Source of the DNA: Granulosicoccus sp036478595
GTDB lineage: Bacteria; Pseudomonadota; Gammaproteobacteria; Granulosicoccales; Granulosicoccaceae
NCBI GenBank assembly: GCA_036478595.1
Contig: JAZGEF010000009.1
Span: 62,001-126,000 of the forward strand
Length of the DNA stretch: 64,000 nt
Direction: 5' to 3'
Below the pieces are notes generated by a model. That model saw only the letters and a list, made by a program, of their open reading frames with translations, did no database searches and was not told the origin of the DNA. This document shows, piece by piece, positions 61,498 through 64,000 of this stretch; within the stretch, counting starts at the first letter, position 1, and each line of letters opens with the position of its first letter. The position numbers were made by a program, and so were the translations under genes.

Positions 61498-61950
61498 ATG
61501 AGCGAGACCAGAACACGCATTCTCGAAGACATCAAAACAGCGATGAAAGCTGGCGATAAACCTCGCCTAGCAATCTTGCGGTTGATGTCGGCTGCTATCA
61601 AGCAAAAAGAAGTTGACGAACGCATAGAGCTAGATGAGCCGCAAACCATTGCCATCCTCGATAAGATGCTCAAGCAACGCCGCGAATCGATCAGCCAATA
61701 TACAGCGGCAGGCCGAGATGATCTAGTCGCTGTTGAAGTGACCGAATCTGAATTGATCCAAACCTATATGCCTGCCGCAATGGACGATGCGGAAATCGCT
61801 GGCGTCATTGATGGCGCGATTAGTAGCACAGGTGCTACTAGCGTTAAAGATATGGGTAAAGTAATGGGCATAGTCAAAGCAGCCCTTGCTGGCCGCGCTG
61901 ATATGTCCAAAGTTAGCCAACAGATTAAAGACCGATTAAACGCGGGCTAA
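61498..61950 (+). CDS. GatB/YqeY domain protein
   Basis: 150 residues. RILEDIKTAMKAGDKPRLAILRLMSAAIKQKEVDER, ILDKMLKQRRESISQY, MPAAMDDAEI and VKDMGKVMGIVKAALAGRADMSKVSQQIKDRL mark the YqeY family, which resembles the C-terminal domain of GatB and is associated with tRNA amidotransfer. It follows rpsU, but the dnaG-rpoD genes usual in this cluster are missing; gltD comes next. Confidence 0.9.
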   Translation: MSETRTRILEDIKTAMKAGDKPRLAILRLMSAAIKQKEVDERIELDEPQTIAILDKMLKQRRESISQYTAAGRDDLVAVEVTESELIQTYMPAAMDDAEIAGVIDGAISSTGATSVKDMGKVMGIVKAALAGRADMSKVSQQIKDRLNAG

Positions 61951-61989
61951 GCTACCTCGAACTAACCTTACCAACATACACTGGCAACG

Positions 61990-63420
61990 ATGAGCGACAA
62001 AAACTTTCAATTTCTCGACTCACCCCGTCAGGACCCAGTCAAAACCGACGCCACTATCCGTATCTACAATTTTGATGAGATATACGGAAAGTACGAACCC
62101 GAAACCGTTGTCGAACAATCCGAGCGCTGCCTAGAATGCGGAAACCCGTATTGCGAATGGAAGTGCCCGGTACATAATTACATCCCTAATTGGCTAAAGC
62201 TGATTGCCGAAGGCAAATTGCTAGAAGCGGCCGAGATGTCGCACCAAACCAACTCCCTGCCGGAGATGTGCGGTCGGGTTTGTCCGCAAGATAGATTATG
62301 CGAGGGCGCCTGCACACTTAATGATGGCTTTGGCGCAGTTACGATCGGCTCGATTGAAAAATACCTTACCGACGAGGCCTTAAAACAAGGTTGGCGCCCC
62401 GACCTTTCCAGAGTTGTTGCCACTGGGCACAAGGTTGCCATCATCGGCGCTGGCCCTGCAGGCCTTGCTTGCGCAGATGTACTCACACGCAATGGTGTTG
62501 CAGCCGTCGTATATGACAAGTACACAGAGATCGGTGGCCTACTCACTTACGGCATACCACCGTTCAAACTAGAAAAATCCGTCGTCACCACTCGCCGCAA
62601 CATCTTGGAAGAAATGGGCGTGCGCTTTGTACTCGATACCAATGTTGGCACCGACATCACCATGGATAAACTCATGGGCGATTATGATGCGGTATTTTTA
62701 GGCATGGGTACTTATACCTCTATGCGTGGCGGCTTCCCCGGTGAAGACTTACCCGGCGTACACGAAGCACTACCTTACTTAATCTCAAACGTTAACCAAC
62801 AAGAAGGATGGCGCGCCGATACCCCATTTATTGACCTTAAAGATAAAAGGGTAGTGGTACTTGGCGGCGGTGATACGGCGATGGATTGCAATCGTACCGC
62901 CATACGCCAAGGCGCATCAAGCGTCAGCTGTGCCTACCGTCGTGACAAGAAAAACATGCCCGGATCACGCCGCGAAGTTAAAAACGCTGAAGAAGAAGGC
63001 GTGACGTTTTTGTGGAATCGCCAACCCGTGGAACTAGTGGCCGATTCAGCTAACAAACTGATAGGCGTACGAGTGGCAACAACCGCATTAGGCGAGCCAG
63101 ACGAGCGTGGCCGACGTATGCCACAGATAATTGAAGGCACCGAAGAATTTTTAGAAGCCGATGCTGTACTTATTGCATTTGGTTTTAGGCCCAACCCGGC
63201 ACAGTGGCTAAACGACATTGGTGTAGAAACTGATGACCGTGGCCGAGTGGTGGCACCAGAGCAAGGCAAGCACGCCCATCAAACCACTAACGAGCGAGTG
63301 TTCGCCGGTGGCGACATGGTGCGAGGCTCTGACCTTGTGGTCACTGCTGTATTTGAAGGGCGTAATGCGGCAATGGGTATGGTTGAGTATTTAGAAGCTA
63401 ACGTTAAGAAAACTGCTTAA
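61990..63420 (+). CDS. gltD: Glutamate synthase small subunit (GltD-type FAD/Fe-S oxidoreductase)
   Basis: 476 residues. N-terminal Fe-S domain: CLECGNPYCEWKCPVHNYIPNWL, MCGRVCPQDRLCEGAC. Then FAD-binding VAIIGAGPAGLACADVL, GIPPFKLEK, NADPH-binding VVVLGGGDTAMDCNRTAIRQG, and the final FAGGDMVRGSDLVVTAVFEGR. Feeds NADPH electrons to the large subunit for glutamate formation. gltB is not upstream in the window, so it must lie elsewhere or this is a stand-alone paralogue. hemE follows 20 bases later. Confidence 0.9.
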   Translation: MSDKNFQFLDSPRQDPVKTDATIRIYNFDEIYGKYEPETVVEQSERCLECGNPYCEWKCPVHNYIPNWLKLIAEGKLLEAAEMSHQTNSLPEMCGRVCPQDRLCEGACTLNDGFGAVTIGSIEKYLTDEALKQGWRPDLSRVVATGHKVAIIGAGPAGLACADVLTRNGVAAVVYDKYTEIGGLLTYGIPPFKLEKSVVTTRRNILEEMGVRFVLDTNVGTDITMDKLMGDYDAVFLGMGTYTSMRGGFPGEDLPGVHEALPYLISNVNQQEGWRADTPFIDLKDKRVVVLGGGDTAMDCNRTAIRQGASSVSCAYRRDKKNMPGSRREVKNAEEEGVTFLWNRQPVELVADSANKLIGVRVATTALGEPDERGRRMPQIIEGTEEFLEADAVLIAFGFRPNPAQWLNDIGVETDDRGRVVAPEQGKHAHQTTNERVFAGGDMVRGSDLVVTAVFEGRNAAMGMVEYLEANVKKTA

Positions 63421-63440
63421 CTAGAAAAAGAGCCAAAAAA

Positions 63441-64000
63441 ATGAGCGCACCACTTAAAAGCGATATCTTTATCCGCGCTTTACTCAAGCAACCCGTTGAG
63501 CGCACGCCAGTTTGGATAATGCGCCAAGCCGGACGATACCTACCTGAATACAAAGAAGTGCGCGCACAAGCTGGCGACTTCATGAGCCTATGCAGAAATG
63601 CAGAGCTAGCATGCGAAGTCACCATGCAGCCACTGCGACGGTTCGACCTTGATGCAGCGATACTGTTTTCAGACATCCTAACCATCCCCGACGCCATGGG
63701 TTTAGGTTTGCACTTTGAAGCAGGCGAAGGCCCAAAGTTTGGCAATCCAATAAAAAATGCAGCAGACGTAAAAGCCCTACCCATCCCCGATCCAAACGAT
63801 GAACTGCAGTATGTAATGAATGCAGTAAGCCTTATCCGGAAAACGCTCGATGGCAAGGTGCCATTAATCGGTTTTTCGGGCAGCCCCTGGACCCTTGCAA
63901 GCTATATGGTGGAAGGCGGTACCACTAAGGATTTTGGCAAAGTAAAAGGCATGATGTTTAGCGACCCAGTTTCGATGCACCTGATGCTGGACAAAACCGC
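63441..64000 (+). CDS. hemE: Uroporphyrinogen decarboxylase (5' part, cut by window edge)
   Basis: At least 186 residues from ATG 63441: MSAPLKSDIFIRALLKQPVERTP, VWIMRQAGRYLPEYK, AILFSDILTIPDAMG, FSGSPWTLASYMVEGG. Removes four carboxyl groups from uroporphyrinogen III to give coproporphyrinogen III (haem synthesis). A GAAAAAGAG stretch lies upstream. The gene order gltD-hemE is seen in other gammaproteobacteria. Confidence 0.95.
   Translation, partial: MSAPLKSDIFIRALLKQPVERTPVWIMRQAGRYLPEYKEVRAQAGDFMSLCRNAELACEVTMQPLRRFDLDAAILFSDILTIPDAMGLGLHFEAGEGPKFGNPIKNAADVKALPIPDPNDELQYVMNAVSLIRKTLDGKVPLIGFSGSPWTLASYMVEGGTTKDFGKVKGMMFSDPVSMHLMLDKT

Noticed and set aside
1..64000. CRISPR arrays, tRNA or rRNA genes, prophage or transposase genes
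   Set aside because: None seen in any intergenic stretch. All long gaps are short or explained above, though weak signals could be missed by eye.

Overview
The window reads as chromosome of a free-living, aerobic, probably marine gammaproteobacterium of moderate GC (by eye a little under 50%). The evidence is the gene orders rsmD/ftsY-ftsE-ftsX-rpoH, coxB-coxA-ctaG-coxC with SURF1, rpmB-rpmG and gltD-hemE, plus the RpoH box and a TsaD/RpsU divergent pair. A secreted GH16 glucanase and a SoeABC-type sulfite dehydrogenase fit a marine lifestyle. I cannot fix the genus from sequence alone. No tRNA, rRNA, CRISPR array, prophage or transposase gene was seen.

Layout. 1-11 kb: end of a 2Fe-2S ferredoxin, an aminotransferase-pncB pair, a RidA/membrane/DM13 group, a three-gene cytoplasmic molybdoenzyme (soeABC-like), an NDUFA9-like protein and a nitroreductase. 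11-13 kb: a HipBA toxin-antitoxin module behind four regularly spaced operator palindromes. 13-27 kb: accessory genes, including an MscS-like channel, HxlR/DUF899, cca, an acyltransferase with a CE3-like esterase, a chromate-resistance pair, a BON protein with an apparent AUA start, and DUF3179. 27-29 kb: MidA-like methyltransferase, folB, rpmG, rpmB. 29-33.6 kb: a Gld-type ABC transporter cassette, then a haem-less cytochrome c peroxidase relic between two GTCATTCCCG repeats. 33.6-41.6 kb: housekeeping (ferredoxin reductase, RidA, mutM, yfhL-type ferredoxin, coaD, rsmD, ftsYEX, rpoH). 41.6-47 kb: PEP-mutase family enzyme, methyltransferase, a collapsed two-component system, GH16 enzyme. 47-55.6 kb: cytochrome c oxidase and assembly genes. 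55.6-64 kb: bioC-like gene, a desaturase interrupted by two stop codons, plsY, an Omp85-like protein, tsaD, rpsU, yqeY, gltD and the start of hemE.

How genes fit together. The oxidase block holds subunits I-III, Cu-insertion factor CtaG, SURF1 and haem O synthase CtaB, but no haem A synthase gene. FtsY/FtsE/FtsX/RpoH join membrane targeting, division and heat shock. A perfect CIRCE element (HrcA operator) lies just upstream of rpoH, suggesting that HrcA represses the heat-shock sigma factor gene here. Several loci are in decay: a response regulator and histidine kinase fused by deletion, a desaturase with in-frame TGA and TAG, a diheme peroxidase that has lost both haem sites, and two short frameshifted remnants.
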